Positions 43,162-52,124 of a stretch of DNA of 64,000 bases are shown in pieces. Position 1 is the first letter of the stretch, and each line of letters opens with the position of its first letter. This DNA is from an uncultured Maribacter sp. (GTDB taxonomy: Bacteria; Bacteroidota; Bacteroidia; Flavobacteriales; Flavobacteriaceae): contig NZ_CANMBB010000011.1 of assembly GCF_947495965.1 (NCBI RefSeq), forward strand, positions 17,866 through 81,865, read 5' to 3'. The position numbers were made by a program, and so were the translations under genes. Under the pieces are notes generated by a model. It ran no database searches. It was not told where the DNA came from and worked only from the letters and a program-made list of their open reading frames with translations.

Positions 43162-43635
43162 ATGAACAACAGTACTAAATTTTATACTCTTACGGAGGCC
43201 ACAAAAAAATTAGAGAGTTTTTGTGCTTACCAAGATCGTTGCCACAGAGAAGTAGAAACTAAATTAAGGGATATGGGAATGATTCCAGAAGCTACCAATC
43301 AAATCATCGGACATCTTATTCAAGAGAATTATCTTAACGAAGAACGCTTTGCCAAAAGCTTTGCTCGTGGAAAATTTCGCATTAAAAAATGGGGGAAAAA
43401 TAGAATAGTAAATGAGCTTAAGCAAAGACAGATAACGAAATACAATATAACCATTGCCCTTAAAGAAATTGAACAAGAAGACTATATAGAAACCTTCGAT
43501 ATTTTAGCCAAAAAAAGACTCTCTCAAATTAGAGAAACTAACATTCAACAAAGGAAAAAGAAGCTTGCAGACTACTTGCTTTACCGCGGTTGGGAAAGCC
43601 ATTTAGTTTATGAAAAACTTAAAGAACTTATTTAA
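43162..43635 (+). CDS. recX: Regulatory protein RecX
   Basis: A 157-residue protein with RecX features: LESFCAYQDRCHREVETKLR, then IIGHLIQENYLNEERFAKSF and FRIKKWGKNRIVNELKQRQI. RecX binds RecA filaments and limits their activity. recA is not in this window. It is transcribed alone, divergent from the haloperoxidase gene 89 bases away, and converges with bioB. Confidence 0.92.
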   Translation: MNNSTKFYTLTEATKKLESFCAYQDRCHREVETKLRDMGMIPEATNQIIGHLIQENYLNEERFAKSFARGKFRIKKWGKNRIVNELKQRQITKYNITIALKEIEQEDYIETFDILAKKRLSQIRETNIQQRKKKLADYLLYRGWESHLVYEKLKELI

Positions 43636-43716
43636 AAGAAATAGGAGTATGCTTCCAATAAATACATTTTGTATTTAGAGTAGCGTACGCCTTGAAAATA
43701 AACTCTTAATAAAAGA

Positions 43717-44805
43717 TTAAGCCTTTGCTTTTGCCTTAGCAGCTTCGTTACGTTCTATTTTATGTTCTGGTCTAGTCCATTTTGGTTTTTCTCCTAAACC
43801 ACATAATTTAGAATCTTCTGCTTCTACCGTTTTTGGTTGCGCAGATTTTTTAAATGGTTGCTGTGGATTTAAACCTAATGTTTTAAACATTTCCATGTCT
43901 TCATTAACATCAGGATTAGGTGTAGTTAATAATTTATCTCCAGCAAAAATAGAATTTGCTCCTGCAAAGAAACACATAGCCTGCCCTTCTCTACTCATTT
44001 GAGTTCTTCCTGCAGAAAGCCTAACTTGGGTTTCTGGTAAAACAATTCTTGTAGTAGCTACCATACGTATCATTTCCCATATTTCAATAGGCTTAATATC
44101 TTCCATTGGTGTACCTTCTACAGCTACTAAAGCATTAATAGGAGTAGATTCTGGTTGCGGATTTAAAGAAGAAAGTGCTACTAACATTCCTGCTCTATCT
44201 TCTAACTTTTCGCCCATGCCTATAATACCACCACTACAAACGGTTACATTGGTTTTACGAACATTTTCTATAGTATCTATTCTATCTTCAAAAGCACGGG
44301 TAGAAATTACATCTTTATAATAATCTTCTGAAGTATCTAAGTTATGGTTGTAAGCGTATAAACCAGCTTCTGATAATCGTTTAGCTTGGTTTTCTGTTAC
44401 CATACCTAAAGTACAGCAAACTTCCATATCTAATTTATTTATGGTACGTACCATTTCTAACACTTGGTCAAATTCTGGCCCGTCTTTAACATTACGCCAA
44501 GCGGCACCCATACAAACTCTTGAGCTACCAGAGGATTTTGCACGTAATGCTTGTGCCTTAACTTGCGAAACAGACATTAAGTCGTTCCCATCAATATCTG
44601 TATGGTATCTAGCAGCTTGCGGACAATACCCACAATCTTCTGAACAACCTCCTGTTTTTATAGAAAGTAATGTTGAAACTTGAATTTCATTAGGGTTATG
44701 TTGCTTACGGTGTATTGTAGCAGCATCATACAACAGCTCCATTAAAGGTCTGTTATAAATTTCTAAAATCTCTTCCTTAGTCCAATCATGTCTCACTTTA
44801 CTCAT
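43717..44805 (-). CDS. bioB: Biotin synthase BioB
   Basis: A radical-SAM enzyme of about 362 residues that inserts sulfur into dethiobiotin. The [4Fe-4S] motif is GGCSEDCGYCPQAARYHT, and the second cluster's residues are in SSGSSRVCMGAAWRN and MEVCCTLGM. The C-terminal extension after HKIERN is short and Lys/Ala-rich, common in flavobacteria. I start at the ATG at 44805 (MSKVRHDWTKEEIL), 10 codons after the first Met. The other biotin genes lie 2.4-9 kb further on, so the pathway is split over several units. Confidence 0.97.
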   Translation of the reverse strand: MSKVRHDWTKEEILEIYNRPLMELLYDAATIHRKQHNPNEIQVSTLLSIKTGGCSEDCGYCPQAARYHTDIDGNDLMSVSQVKAQALRAKSSGSSRVCMGAAWRNVKDGPEFDQVLEMVRTINKLDMEVCCTLGMVTENQAKRLSEAGLYAYNHNLDTSEDYYKDVISTRAFEDRIDTIENVRKTNVTVCSGGIIGMGEKLEDRAGMLVALSSLNPQPESTPINALVAVEGTPMEDIKPIEIWEMIRMVATTRIVLPETQVRLSAGRTQMSREGQAMCFFAGANSIFAGDKLLTTPNPDVNEDMEMFKTLGLNPQQPFKKSAQPKTVEAEDSKLCGLGEKPKWTRPEHKIERNEAAKAKAKA

Positions 44806-44883
44806 ACCAATAGACGTTTTTATAATACTAATCAAAAATAATCTATTTAAGGTTCATATCCCAAGAAAGGAATTTCAAAAAAA

Positions 44884-44925
44884 AAGAAAGACCCATTATA
44901 CTTTTACATATAACAGGTCTTTCTT
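44884..44925 (-). terminator. Terminator after the flotillin gene
   Basis: AAGAAAGACC and GGTCTTTCTT form a 10-bp stem with a 22-base loop; on the minus strand a T-run follows. It lies 22 bases after the flotillin stop. Confidence 0.8.
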
Positions 44926-44946
44926 ATTAAAAAAAGAAGAAAAAAA

Positions 44947-46371
44947 TTACTTTTCTTTACTATCTCCTTTAATTTCTTCCGTATTATCTTCAAAATCTAC
45001 AGCATCTTTGCCTTTTAAATATTCTGGCAATTGCATACCAGCCATATTAAACATTTCTTGAAGTGGTGGTACTGATTTGTACATTCCTGAAATAAAGTTC
45101 GCCGTAGACCCTTTACCATCTGCAGATTTTGCTCCAGAATCCCAAACCGTAACTTTATCAATCTTAATATTCTTAATTGCTTCTGCTTGTGTTTTTACTA
45201 GCTCAGGTAATTTATCTGCCACTAATAATAAAACTGCATCTTTAGGATTATCTCCAGCAGCCTTTACAATCTGATCTAAACCGGCAGCTTGCTTTGTTAA
45301 TACTTCATACAAACCTTTTGCTTCTGCTTGTGCTTTAAAAAGTATAGCATCTGCCTCTCCTTTTGCTCTTCTACGTATTCTCTCTGCATCTGCTTCTGCA
45401 TCAATCTCTACTTTTCTTTTATCAATTTCTGCAGGCACTACAATATCTGCCATTTGCGAGCTTCTTTCTCTTTCTGCTCTTGCAATTTCAGCATCTTTTT
45501 CTGCAGCATAAGATTCTTCTAAAGCTTTTGCAGACTGTACTTTTTCTGCTGCAATTGCTGTTCTTTCTGCTTCTGCCTCTCGTTGTCTACGTAAAGAATC
45601 GGAATTTGCTACATTAATTTTCGCAAGGTTTTCCCCTTCTACCGCTTGCGCATTTGCTGCTGCTACTTGTGTTCTTTCATCCTGTACCGCATTTGCCTCC
45701 CCAATAGAACCATCTCTTGTTTTCTCTGCAACAGATTTACGCGCTGCATTTATTGCATGCGCTGCAGCTTCCTTACCAAGAGCCTCAATGTAACCAGACT
45801 CATCTACAATATCTGTAATGTTTACGTTGATTAATTTAAGACCCACTTTCTTTAATTCGGACTCTACACTTTTAGATATATTGGTTAAGAACTTATCTCT
45901 ATCCGAATTAATTTCTTCAATATCCATAGAAGCAACCACCAAACGTAACTGACCAAAAATAATTTCTTGCGCTAAATCTTGAATATTATCTTGATTTAAT
46001 CCTAACAAACGCTCTGCAGCATTTTGCATAATTCCTGGTTCTGTAGAAACCCCAATGGTAAATCTTGAAGGTACGTTTACCCTAATATTTTGCTTACTCA
46101 GAGCATTTACCAAATTAACTTCTATAGAAATAGGTGTTAAATCTAAAAATTCATAGTCCTGAATTACGGGCCAAATAAATGCTGCACCACCATGCACACA
46201 TTTTGCAGAACTCCCAGAGCCTACTTTCCCGTAGACAACTAAAATTCTATCGGATGGACAACGCTTATATCTGCGTATAAAAGAAATAATAATGATAAAG
46301 AAAAAAAGCACTGCAAAACCTATGGTAATTAAGGCTGGGCTTCCTCCTAATTGTAATGGTACTAATAGCAT
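44947..46371 (-). CDS. Flotillin-family SPFH protein
   Basis: A 474-residue membrane-microdomain scaffold. An N-terminal hydrophobic segment (ALITIGFAVLFFFIIIISFI) precedes the SPFH domain (residues about 35-220), and a long Ala/Glu-rich coiled coil follows (EAERTAIAAEKVQSAKALEE, AERIRRRAKGEADAILFKAQ). The C-terminal part holds KIDKVTVWDSGAK and a Gly-rich end. Relatives such as FloA/YqiK organise membranes. It lies 4 bases after the NfeD-like gene, a typical pair. Confidence 0.93.
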   Translation of the reverse strand: MLLVPLQLGGSPALITIGFAVLFFFIIIISFIRRYKRCPSDRILVVYGKVGSGSSAKCVHGGAAFIWPVIQDYEFLDLTPISIEVNLVNALSKQNIRVNVPSRFTIGVSTEPGIMQNAAERLLGLNQDNIQDLAQEIIFGQLRLVVASMDIEEINSDRDKFLTNISKSVESELKKVGLKLINVNITDIVDESGYIEALGKEAAAHAINAARKSVAEKTRDGSIGEANAVQDERTQVAAANAQAVEGENLAKINVANSDSLRRQREAEAERTAIAAEKVQSAKALEESYAAEKDAEIARAERERSSQMADIVVPAEIDKRKVEIDAEADAERIRRRAKGEADAILFKAQAEAKGLYEVLTKQAAGLDQIVKAAGDNPKDAVLLLVADKLPELVKTQAEAIKNIKIDKVTVWDSGAKSADGKGSTANFISGMYKSVPPLQEMFNMAGMQLPEYLKGKDAVDFEDNTEEIKGDSKEK

Positions 46372-46375
46372 ATGG

Positions 46376-46954
46376 TTATTTATTTAATAGTTCAACAATT
46401 AATATTCCGTTTTTGGTAACTTCTTTTACTTTAACAACATCTCCCTGTACTAGGTCTCTATCTTCTTCTGTTAAAGCTTCTAGTTCTCTTAAAGAACCCT
46501 GTACTGTAATACTTACTTTTCCTATTTTAGAGCGTTTGCTCCCTACTGTTAAATACACTTCTCCTATTTGATTTAGTGCATTTTTAAGTTGTAAAGTACC
46601 GCTACTCTGCAACTTTCCTAAATAATAAAATATAGACGCCATGGCAAACATCATTAGTAAACCACAAAAAATAGATACAGTTATGGTAAGAGGCTTAGAC
46701 AAACCAGCATCTAAACAAGATATTCCTGACCACCCAAAAATGGTAAGAAATCCCATTAAGTTTTTAAAACTTAAAAATTGAAACCCTATTCCAGTATCCC
46801 CATCAATATCTGCATCTACATCGCCATCTATTCCTTCCGTATCTCCACCTACTATAGTCATTATAAGTAGTATGATAAAAATTACCGATGATATTCCTGC
46901 AATAACCCAATAAACTTTTTCAAAAAGTGTAAGCGCAACAAACCATTCTTCCAT
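46376..46954 (-). CDS. NfeD-like membrane protein, flotillin partner
   Basis: A 192-residue protein with four hydrophobic segments (VYWVIAGISSVIFIILLIM, FKNLMGFLTIFGWSGI, ITVSIFCGLLMMFAMASI) and a C-terminal OB-fold-like domain (NQIGEVYLTVGSKRSKIGKV, GDVVKVKEVTKNGILIVEL). This matches the OB-fold part of NfeD proteins. An acidic patch, GDTEGIDGDVDADIDGDTG, follows the first helix. It shares a unit with the flotillin gene, 4 bases apart. NfeD/flotillin pairs act together in membrane organisation. Confidence 0.8.
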   Translation of the reverse strand: MEEWFVALTLFEKVYWVIAGISSVIFIILLIMTIVGGDTEGIDGDVDADIDGDTGIGFQFLSFKNLMGFLTIFGWSGISCLDAGLSKPLTITVSIFCGLLMMFAMASIFYYLGKLQSSGTLQLKNALNQIGEVYLTVGSKRSKIGKVSITVQGSLRELEALTEEDRDLVQGDVVKVKEVTKNGILIVELLNK

Positions 46955-47023
46955 AAATTTTAGTGTTTAGGTTAAAAATCCAAGATAGACTATTTTTTAA
47001 AAAAAGGATAAGAAAAATCCCTC

Positions 47024-48175
47024 TTATTTAGAAAGTAAAACAGAAACCGCATTACCACCAAAACCAACAGCGTTTACCATTATTTTTTTAATTTTTGATG
47101 GGGTGTAACTTTCTACAAATGGGACACCTATAAACTCTTGATTTAGTAACATTAAGACTGCAAATTCTAGACTTAAAGCTCCTGATGCTCCAAAAGTATG
47201 CCCTACTTTCCACTTATTAGTAGTCAACGAAGGGGTTTTGTTACAAAAAACTTTTTCTATGGCTTTAAATTCTGATAAATCTCCTTTTATAGTTCCAGGT
47301 GCATGCATAACAATTACATCTACATCCTCTGGGTTACTACCTCCTAATGCCATTTTCATGGAACGCTGAAAACATTCCGCATCGGATGATATAGAAATAT
47401 TATGTTTTAAAATCTCTGTGGCATAACCAACTCCTAATATAGTTGCTAATGAATTTTCTTTTATTCCTTCTTCCAAACAAGCAACAGAAGCGCCTTCGCC
47501 CAAAATCATAGTATTTCTAGATTTTTGTAAATCTAGAGCTAAACACGGATACTCTTCTTTACTATTAGAGTATATTTTTAAGGCTTTCATTTGAGCAATA
47601 GTAAAAGGAGTTAGTGGCGCCTCACTACCACCAACCATAAATTTATTTACCATACCACTTTGTATCCAAGCCACTCCATTAAGAAGTGCATGTAACGCTG
47701 TGGAACAAGTTATAGAATGCGATATTTCTGGCCCTTGGGTTTGCAAATCATGTGCTAACCATGAAGAAATATTACCTAAAGTTGTTGTTGGAGAACTTAA
47801 AGTTGATGCTTTGCTTTCTTCTAAAAACTCTTGATGGTATTTCTCAAATAAAGCAGTTGCTCCTCTGGAAGAACCCATATTTATCCCAAAGTTATCTTGT
47901 GCATTCCATTGTGCCATTTTTATGGCTTTTCTAGATGCCAACAAAGCAAAAAGTACGGTGTTATCTAAGTTTTTATATTTAGAATCGGACTGCTTTAATG
48001 TTTCTATTTCAGCAATACTTTTTTTAGATAAACTTGCTACCCATTCTTCGCAACTATCAAAACTCTTCTTTTGAAAAAAATGCTGCTGCTTTTTATAATT
48101 TGCCCAGACTTCTTCTAAAGAATCTCCAAGTGGAGAAATAGAGCCAATTGCGGTTATGGAAATAGGTTTTATCAA
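47024..48175 (-). CDS. Beta-ketoacyl synthase in the biotin cluster
   Basis: A 383-residue condensing enzyme of the KAS I/II type. The nucleophile Cys is in SHSITCSTALHALLNGVAW, the first His in VIVMHAPGTIKGD (in place of the common HGTGT) and the second in VGHTFGASGALSLEFAVL. The gene lies 12 bases after bioA on the same strand and so is almost certainly cotranscribed with it. No bioC, bioH or bioZ is seen in the window. It may make the pimeloyl precursor or a related acyl chain, which is inference. It is shorter than the standard FabF (about 410). Confidence 0.85.
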   Translation of the reverse strand: MIKPISITAIGSISPLGDSLEEVWANYKKQQHFFQKKSFDSCEEWVASLSKKSIAEIETLKQSDSKYKNLDNTVLFALLASRKAIKMAQWNAQDNFGINMGSSRGATALFEKYHQEFLEESKASTLSSPTTTLGNISSWLAHDLQTQGPEISHSITCSTALHALLNGVAWIQSGMVNKFMVGGSEAPLTPFTIAQMKALKIYSNSKEEYPCLALDLQKSRNTMILGEGASVACLEEGIKENSLATILGVGYATEILKHNISISSDAECFQRSMKMALGGSNPEDVDVIVMHAPGTIKGDLSEFKAIEKVFCNKTPSLTTNKWKVGHTFGASGALSLEFAVLMLLNQEFIGVPFVESYTPSKIKKIMVNAVGFGGNAVSVLLSK

Positions 48176-48187
48176 AACTAATACGTA

Positions 48188-49462
48188 TCAAACAATTTCT
48201 AAAGTACTTTTAATAGTACTATATATTTTCTGCATTTGTGCCTCAGAAACTACATAAGGTGCTAATATATAAATAGTATTCCCTAGAGGTCGTAAAAACA
48301 CCCCATTATCCATAAAATGTTTAAATAATTTATCTCTTAAGTTACCGTAACGCTCCATTTTAATAGCTAAGTCTAATGCAAAAATAATTCCACATTGTCT
48401 GGTATTAGCAACTTTTGGATGGTCTTTTATTTCCTCATTAAACTTTTGATGCGATGCAATTATGCGATTTATGTTTTTTTGCATTTTATCTGATTGCAAC
48501 AATTCTATCCCTGCTAAAGCAGCTGTACATGCTATTGGGTTTGCTGTATAGGTATGCCCATGAAACAATCCTTTTGCAATGTCATCACTATAAAAAGCAT
48601 CATATACCTTTTGCGTACAACTAGTAATTGCCATAGGAACTAAACCAGCAGTAAGTGCTTTAGACATGCATATAACATCTGGTTTTACAGATATATAATC
48701 CGATGCAAAGTTCTTACCTGTTTTACCAAAACCTGTCATTACCTCATCTGCAATGGTAATTACATTATGCTGTTTTAAGACGGTTAATATTTTATTTAAC
48801 CCGTCTGCATCATGCATTTTCATTGCTGCAGCTCCTTGTACTAATGGCTCATAAATAAAACCTGCTATATCTGCTTTTTTTAATCTAGCTTGTAAATTTA
48901 AAATAATGGTATCTATATTTTCTACTGTTGGTACTGGAATACGCTCTACCTCAATAAAAAAATCTTCGAATGGACCATTATAAACAGAAAGACTAGAAAC
49001 CGACATGGAGCCAAAAGTATCTCCATGAAATCCGTCTTCAAAAGCAAGCATTACTGGACGTTTATTCCCCTGATTAAAATGGTATTGCAAAGCCATTTTA
49101 ATCCCTATTTCTGTAGAAGTAGAACCATTATCAGACAAAAATAATTTTTCCTGATTCTCTGGCAATATCTTTATTAATGCTTCTGATAAAAGCACCGCTG
49201 GTTCATGGGTAAAACCACTAAAAACCACCTGGTCTAATGTTTGCATTTGCTTGTATGCCTTTTCTACAATGTAATCATTACAGTGCCCATACATACAGGT
49301 GTACCATGAAGCTATACCGTCTATATATTCTTTTCCTTCCTCATCATACAATAAAGCGTCTTTTGCTTTTGTTATTGCTAACATACTGGAATGCAATTTG
49401 TGTTGCGTTAGCGGGTGCCACAAATGCTTTTTATCTCTTTCTGATAGATTTTTCGCCTTCAT
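48188..49462 (-). CDS. bioA: Adenosylmethionine-8-amino-7-oxononanoate aminotransferase
   Basis: A 424-residue PLP enzyme that transaminates KAPA to DAPA in biotin synthesis. Visible features: HLWHPLTQHK at the N-terminus, DGIASWYTCMYGHCNDYIV, the GDTFGSMSVSSLSVYNGPF block, ADEVMTGFGKTG (Asp) and MSKALTAGLVPMAIT with the PLP-binding Lys. It is the first gene of the bioA-beta-ketoacyl synthase pair. The start codon is only 21 bases from the start of the divergent GT39-like gene. Confidence 0.97.
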   Translation of the reverse strand: MKAKNLSERDKKHLWHPLTQHKLHSSMLAITKAKDALLYDEEGKEYIDGIASWYTCMYGHCNDYIVEKAYKQMQTLDQVVFSGFTHEPAVLLSEALIKILPENQEKLFLSDNGSTSTEIGIKMALQYHFNQGNKRPVMLAFEDGFHGDTFGSMSVSSLSVYNGPFEDFFIEVERIPVPTVENIDTIILNLQARLKKADIAGFIYEPLVQGAAAMKMHDADGLNKILTVLKQHNVITIADEVMTGFGKTGKNFASDYISVKPDVICMSKALTAGLVPMAITSCTQKVYDAFYSDDIAKGLFHGHTYTANPIACTAALAGIELLQSDKMQKNINRIIASHQKFNEEIKDHPKVANTRQCGIIFALDLAIKMERYGNLRDKLFKHFMDNGVFLRPLGNTIYILAPYVVSEAQMQKIYSTIKSTLEIV

Positions 49463-49483
49463 TATTTTATCTATCTTGCAAAG

Positions 49484-51112
49484 ATGAATAAAAACATTTT
49501 TTTTAAGGTTATAAATTCGGATAAATTATACTTAAAGCTATCTCTGTGTCTTTTTGTTTTGTATACCTTTTCTATATTTCTAAATCTAAATTATGTTCCG
49601 CTAATTTTAGAAGAACCTAGAAGAATTTTAGTTGCCTTAGAAATGCTTTTTCATAATAATTTTATGGTAACTACCATTTTTAATGAAACCTGGTATGACC
49701 ATCCTCCTTTATGGAATATTGTTTTAGCAGCAAGTGCTAAAGTATTTGGCTCAGAATCTGAATTTGCTTTTCGTTTTCCATGTGCTTTATCCTTACTACT
49801 AACAGGAATTTTAATTTTTTTTAATGGAAAAAAGTACGTTTCTATTAAATTTGGAATACTTAGTGCTTTCTTTTATCTAATTTCTGCAGACTTATATTTT
49901 TTCTTTTCTACTATTGCAGAGATAGATATTTTCTTTTCCTTACTAATTTTACTTAGTATTCTTAGTGTTTTTTATTTTTATGAAAAAGAAAATATGTACT
50001 TGCTTTTTTTAAGTACGTATTTTTTTGGCACCCTAGGTTTTTTTACAAAAGGAGTGGTAGCATTAGTTTTTGTTGGCATTACGTTACTTACCTATTTTAT
50101 CTATAAACGTAAATTTATAAAGCTATTTTCTTTTGCTCACATTCTTTCTTTTTGTTTGTCTATTGGAGCTATAGTCACTTATTTTTATTTCTATAGTTTA
50201 CAAGAAGATGTATATACTTATATCTTAGATATGTGGAGTTTAACTCAAAACAAAACAAGTGCATCTGGAAACAATCCTATTTTAGGTTTAATAAAACACC
50301 TTTTTACATTCCCCTTAAATTTAGTAGGCAACCTTTTTCCTGCTACTTTATTATTATTATTTATTTTTAATAAAAAGGCTATAGCAAAAATTAAAAATCA
50401 CAAATACATCTATTTTTTAGTATTGGCTTTCTTTTTTAATTTTATTATATATTGGATATCTGCAGGGGCTCGTATGCGTTACACCTATATGTTTTACCCA
50501 ATGGTTATTAGTGTTTTGGTTTATATTTTTACTTTTCATTTTTCAAAAAAAAGTACTCTTCTTACTACCTATTATACAATACTAAAAGTAATCATGATTA
50601 TTATTTGCGTAGCTATATTTGTATTGCCTTTTATTTCCTATTTAAAAGTTAACCCTAATTTAACTAGCTTATCTATTGGTTTTGGATTGCTTCTTTTTAC
50701 CTGCCTAATAATTGCTATAAAAACTACCAATCCGTGGAATAAAAACCTTTTCATTATTAGTTTTTTTATGGTTACTAGACTCGCCTATTCTTCTATAGTT
50801 TTTCCTATAAAGGCAGTAAAATCTTCCAGTGGTCTCTACAAAAAACAAGCTAAAGAAATTGCCTTAATTACTAAACAAAATCCTATTTATCTGCTTTCAC
50901 AAGAAACTATTAAAGAACATAAAGAAATTCCATTTGATTTTTATAAAACTGCAGCATATTTAGAAATGCAAGGTACTAGAGTAAATAAAATAAAAAGTAT
51001 AGACAAAAAAGGGTTTTATATACTTAGAACTATTGATTTAGAGAAAAACTTACTCCCTATTTATACTTTTACAATAAAGAAAGAAGAATTAAATTTAATA
51101 AAACTAGAGTAG
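49484..51112 (+). CDS. GT39/ArnT-like membrane glycosyltransferase
   Basis: A 542-residue polytopic membrane protein with about eleven helices. Near residue 40 the sequence LILEEPRRILVALEML carries the acidic motif of the first periplasmic loop in the GT-C fold, and NETWYDHPPLWNIVLAASAKVFG follows (given as NETWYDHPPLWNIVLAAS). Such enzymes use polyprenyl-phosphate sugars to glycosylate lipids or proteins outside the membrane. It sits in the middle of the biotin genes, between bioA and bioD on the opposite strand, and is not related to biotin by function. The last part is a soluble domain of about 90 residues. Confidence 0.85.
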   Translation: MNKNIFFKVINSDKLYLKLSLCLFVLYTFSIFLNLNYVPLILEEPRRILVALEMLFHNNFMVTTIFNETWYDHPPLWNIVLAASAKVFGSESEFAFRFPCALSLLLTGILIFFNGKKYVSIKFGILSAFFYLISADLYFFFSTIAEIDIFFSLLILLSILSVFYFYEKENMYLLFLSTYFFGTLGFFTKGVVALVFVGITLLTYFIYKRKFIKLFSFAHILSFCLSIGAIVTYFYFYSLQEDVYTYILDMWSLTQNKTSASGNNPILGLIKHLFTFPLNLVGNLFPATLLLLFIFNKKAIAKIKNHKYIYFLVLAFFFNFIIYWISAGARMRYTYMFYPMVISVLVYIFTFHFSKKSTLLTTYYTILKVIMIIICVAIFVLPFISYLKVNPNLTSLSIGFGLLLFTCLIIAIKTTNPWNKNLFIISFFMVTRLAYSSIVFPIKAVKSSSGLYKKQAKEIALITKQNPIYLLSQETIKEHKEIPFDFYKTAAYLEMQGTRVNKIKSIDKKGFYILRTIDLEKNLLPIYTFTIKKEELNLIKLE

Positions 51113-51120
51113 CTCTTTTC

Positions 51121-51738
51121 TTAAAATACTAAATTAGCTTTAAATAAATTAGCATATTTTTTAATTACTTCTTTAGTAAACTTATCCTCTTCATTAATTC
51201 TACCAATTACTGGTATTCCAGTTTTTCTTAAGATTATTTCTTCAGTGGTTTTAAGTTCATTTCCACTAAAAACCAAAGCAATATTCTTAATACCTTTACT
51301 TTGCAAAGCCTGTAAGGTTAATAAAGTATGGTTTATACTTCCTAGATAATGTCTTGAAACTACAATAATCTTATAATCTGGTTTTATAATATCTAGTATT
51401 GTGTCCGTATCATTTAAAGGAACTAATAGTCCTCCAGCGCCTTCAATAACTAAATGATTACTTGTTTTTGGCTCTTTTATCTCTTTTAAATTAATCAAAA
51501 CACCATCTATTTCTGCCGCTGCATGCGGACTCATAGGAGTTTTAAGTGCGTAACTATTAGGGAAAATCTTTGTTTTAGAATTAGATATAAATTTTTTTAT
51601 TTTATGACTATCAGAATCTTCTAATTCTCCTGCTTGTACAGGTTTCCAATAATCTGCCTCTAAGGCTTCTACACAAATTGCAGAAGCTACGGTTTTACCT
51701 ACTTCTGTAGAAATTCCTGTTACAAATATTTTTTGCAT
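51121..51738 (-). CDS. bioD: Dethiobiotin synthetase
   Basis: A 205-residue ATP-dependent carboxylase that forms the ureido ring of dethiobiotin. The P-loop is FVTGISTEVGKTVASAICVE at residues 4-23, and VIEGAGGLLVPLNDTDTIL is the typical second block; YWKPVQAGELEDSD gives the third. It lies 1 base after DUF2007, in the unit bioF-DUF2007-bioD, and its stop is 8 bases from the convergent GT39-like gene stop. Confidence 0.96.
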   Translation of the reverse strand: MQKIFVTGISTEVGKTVASAICVEALEADYWKPVQAGELEDSDSHKIKKFISNSKTKIFPNSYALKTPMSPHAAAEIDGVLINLKEIKEPKTSNHLVIEGAGGLLVPLNDTDTILDIIKPDYKIIVVSRHYLGSINHTLLTLQALQSKGIKNIALVFSGNELKTTEEIILRKTGIPVIGRINEEDKFTKEVIKKYANLFKANLVF

Positions 51739-51739
51739 A

Positions 51740-52123
51740 CTATTCTGGCTTTGTTATTATACCACAATTAAGGCATTTGTATTTTCTTTTTTCAAAAAAG
51801 GGAAACAACTTATAAAGTATAGAATCTCTCTTATAAAAAACCTCAGACTTTTTTGCTTTGCAGTTTGGACACTCTATAGGGTTTCCGTTTACATCTATAG
51901 CATATGCTCTTATCTCGTTATATACTTTTAAGGCGCGTTCTTTATCTTTTGTATATACTTGTAGCTTTACCCCCCCTATGGCATTACTTATTAAAGGGTC
52001 TGAATTTAAGGTGTTTTCATCTCTTAAAAACACTGGAATACCTTCGGATTCTAATTTTCCTTTAATTATTTGCACATCTGCGGCAAACTCAAAAGAGCCT
52101 AGAATATAAAATTTATCTTCCAT
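51740..52123 (-). CDS. DUF2007 protein with C-terminal zinc ribbon
   Basis: A 127-residue protein with a DUF2007 domain (FYILGSFEFAADVQIIKGKL, IPVFLRDENTLNSDP, GGVKLQVYTKDKERALKVY) and a C-terminal zinc-ribbon motif CPNC...CLNC. DUF2007 proteins are thought to be small signal-like modules with a ferredoxin-like fold. It lies between bioF and bioD, 1 base from each, so it is translated with them. A role in biotin synthesis is possible but unproven. Confidence 0.85.
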   Translation of the reverse strand: MEDKFYILGSFEFAADVQIIKGKLESEGIPVFLRDENTLNSDPLISNAIGGVKLQVYTKDKERALKVYNEIRAYAIDVNGNPIECPNCKAKKSEVFYKRDSILYKLFPFFEKRKYKCLNCGIITKPE

Positions 52124-52124
52124 G

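Noticed and set aside
45077..45834. Plus-strand Phe/Leu/Cys-rich frames
   Set aside because: They are antisense to the Ala/Glu-rich coiled coil of the flotillin gene, which always gives such hydrophobic shadows.
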